Of a DNA stretch of 6,106 bases, positions 4,770-6,106 are shown one piece after another. This DNA comes from Euryarchaeota archaeon UBA250 (GTDB lineage Archaea > Thermoplasmatota > Poseidoniia > Poseidoniales > Thalassarchaeaceae): contig DATW01000031.1 in NCBI GenBank assembly GCA_002504845.1, positions 1 through 6,106 on the forward strand, written 5' to 3'. The stretch's first letter is position 1. The number at the start of each line of letters is the position of its first letter. The notes below the pieces were generated by a model, which worked only from the letters and a program-made list of their open reading frames with translations, ran no database searches and had not been told where the DNA came from. The position numbers and the translations under genes were made by a program.

Positions 4770-6106
4770 ATGCAATGGAACCAGGTTCTATCAGATGCAG
4801 GACTCTCGGACAGGGAAGTAAATGCTGTCATGGTCCTGTCGACCAAGCCAAGTCTGAAGGCTAGTGAACTCGCAAAAGAACTCGGAACAACTCGTTTGGA
4901 TGCTTATAATTCACTAGAACGTCTGCAGTCCATTGGCCTAGTCAAAACAATTGCAGATAGGCCCATGCGATTTTCTTGTCCGCCAATTCACGATGCAGTT
5001 AGTCATCTGATCAGCATACGAAGTGAGCAACTACAGAAGATACAGTCAGGTTACGAGACTCTCAAATCGTCATCACCCTCCCAAGACCAGCCGCAGGATG
5101 ATAAAACAGACTCAACGAATCCAAAATTTGCAGTTCTAAAAGAGAGAACGCATATCATGAATAGAATAGATAAGATGGCTTCAGAAGCGAGTCAGGCACT
5201 AACATTGGTCCTCGGGAAATTCGGCATTCTTCATTTGTGCAGGGGTAAGGCCCTTGGAAGTGTAAACGATGCTGCAGAGAGGGGCATAGAGGTCAGAGTA
5301 CTCGCACAACTAGACAGGAGAACCATACGCTTCTTCTCGCAGCTACATGATGCTGTAGAAATCAGACACACCAAGGATCTAGAGGCACAAGGTGCGATAA
5401 TGGACTCCAGTGAAACCATTCAGTATCTGAATATGGAAGAGAACCCCGTCGGAAGGGGGAAAAATGATGCCGCCTTAATAGTCGAGTCAGAGCCATTTGG
5501 GATATCCCAGAGAAATCTTGTTGATTCGATTTGGGACGATGCGATACCATTTGCTGCGGCTTCAAAGAGATTTACTGAAGATCGTATCGTCGACCCTCTT
5601 AGGGTGACTTTGGAGGGCGGCTCTTTCCTAGATCGCTTTAGAGAGGTTTTGGAAATAGAAGAAGACCTTCCAGAAGAAGACACGCCCTTCAATCCAGATG
5701 CTTTCTTAGCATCAAGTGGAGAGATAAACAAGGCCAGAAGAAAACTTTCAACAGGCGGTGTTGAAGAGATGTCTTCATTCGGCATCAATCTAGCTGATAT
5801 ATTGAGGCAAGTTGGCACAAGAATCGGAGAAGAACTGGCTTTTTCTTTGAGAACAATCGATGGAGATATCGAATTCCTTAATGAAATGATGGACTGGTGG
5901 GAGCATGCCGGTTTGGGTGAATTATCTTATGGAATAGACCCAGAATTCCACATAAAAGCCATGCTTGTGGAAGATTCAGATACCCCTGAATCACTTCCGC
6001 TCCATGCCTTGGATGGAGGCATTATCGAAGGAGCCCTAAGCGCGAGATATCATGGAAAAGATGGGGTAAATGTAAGGAGAGATGAAGATCCCGATGGCTC
6101 ACTTAT
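4770..6106 (+). CDS. TrmB-like HTH regulator with C-terminal V4R-like domain (runs off right edge)
   Basis: The frame is open for 445 residues and continues past the window. Residues 1-70 are a winged helix of TrmB type: LSDREVNAVMVL (12-23), ASELAKELGTTRLDAYNSLERLQSIGLV (31-58, recognition region) and a wing ending RPMRFSC. Residues about 80-100 look like a coiled linker, followed by a polar Gln/Asp/Ser-rich stretch (101-117). Residues about 120-270 resemble the PLD-like effector part of TrmB proteins (RGIEVRVLAQ, 171-180; GKNDAALIVES, 230-240). An acidic hinge (293-305) leads to a region from about 335 onward with the V4R order: a helix (LADILRQVGTRIGEEL), GLGELSYGIDPE (381-392), IKAMLVEDS (395-403) and DGGIIEGALSARY (415-427). 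V4R domains bind small or hydrophobic molecules in archaeal and bacterial regulators. I infer a ligand-responsive DNA-binding regulator. It has no transmembrane segment. The HTH call is strong, the V4R call moderate because the domain is cut. Its proximity to ribA and the peroxiredoxin gene makes them candidate targets. Confidence 0.75.
   Translation, partial: MQWNQVLSDAGLSDREVNAVMVLSTKPSLKASELAKELGTTRLDAYNSLERLQSIGLVKTIADRPMRFSCPPIHDAVSHLISIRSEQLQKIQSGYETLKSSSPSQDQPQDDKTDSTNPKFAVLKERTHIMNRIDKMASEASQALTLVLGKFGILHLCRGKALGSVNDAAERGIEVRVLAQLDRRTIRFFSQLHDAVEIRHTKDLEAQGAIMDSSETIQYLNMEENPVGRGKNDAALIVESEPFGISQRNLVDSIWDDAIPFAAASKRFTEDRIVDPLRVTLEGGSFLDRFREVLEIEEDLPEEDTPFNPDAFLASSGEINKARRKLSTGGVEEMSSFGINLADILRQVGTRIGEELAFSLRTIDGDIEFLNEMMDWWEHAGLGELSYGIDPEFHIKAMLVEDSDTPESLPLHALDGGIIEGALSARYHGKDGVNVRRDEDPDGSL

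Noticed and set aside
5420..5818. Minus-strand open frame of 132 codons inside the regulator gene
   Set aside because: It is antisense to the TrmB-like frame, is rich in Ser and Leu, and has no domain features or ribosome-binding site that I can support.

Overview
The window most likely comes from a planktonic archaeon of the Thermoplasmatota, such as marine group II/III (Poseidoniia-like). This rests on a TrmB-type winged-helix regulator (a mainly archaeal family), short TATA-like AT-rich upstream regions, a mix of genes with and without Shine-Dalgarno sequences, and a partial RND/MMPL exporter of the sort common in these genomes. Several genes (class II photolyase, GTP cyclohydrolase II, PrxQ, SRPBCC-epimerase fusion) belong to families also widespread in bacteria. 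The lineage is therefore an inference, not proven. No rRNA, tRNA, CRISPR array, insertion sequence or phage gene is visible.

The layout is two divergent gene strings around a 99-bp spacer (3543-3641). Leftward, on the minus strand, lie a class II photolyase (3542-1992), an SRPBCC plus TIGR01777 NAD(P)-epimerase fusion (1995-604) and the first 200 residues of an RND-superfamily exporter (602 to beyond the left edge). They are joined by a 4-base ATGA overlap and a 1-base gap, so they almost certainly form one translationally coupled operon. Rightward, on the plus strand, lie GTP cyclohydrolase II (ribA, 3642-4268), a PrxQ/BCP-type peroxiredoxin (preferred start 4303, end 4764) and a long regulator that runs off the right edge (4770 onward). 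The regulator has a TrmB-like N-terminal winged helix, a TrmB/PLD-like middle and a C-terminal region that resembles the V4R small-molecule-binding domain.

The genes read together as a light and oxidative-damage module. The photolyase needs FAD and, in some relatives, a deazaflavin antenna; ribA makes the committed precursor of flavins and deazaflavins; the peroxiredoxin removes peroxides. The SRPBCC-epimerase and the RND exporter suggest work on a hydrophobic small molecule or membrane lipid. The fused regulator is a candidate ligand-sensing controller. The shared spacer carries three copies of the hexamer AACAGT (two direct, one inverted) that could be operator half-sites. The functional coupling is inference from gene order; the family assignments rest on visible motifs.

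The window is almost fully coding. The only non-coding stretches are the 99-bp divergent spacer and the 34-bp gap (16 bp if the upstream ATG is used) between ribA and the peroxiredoxin gene.
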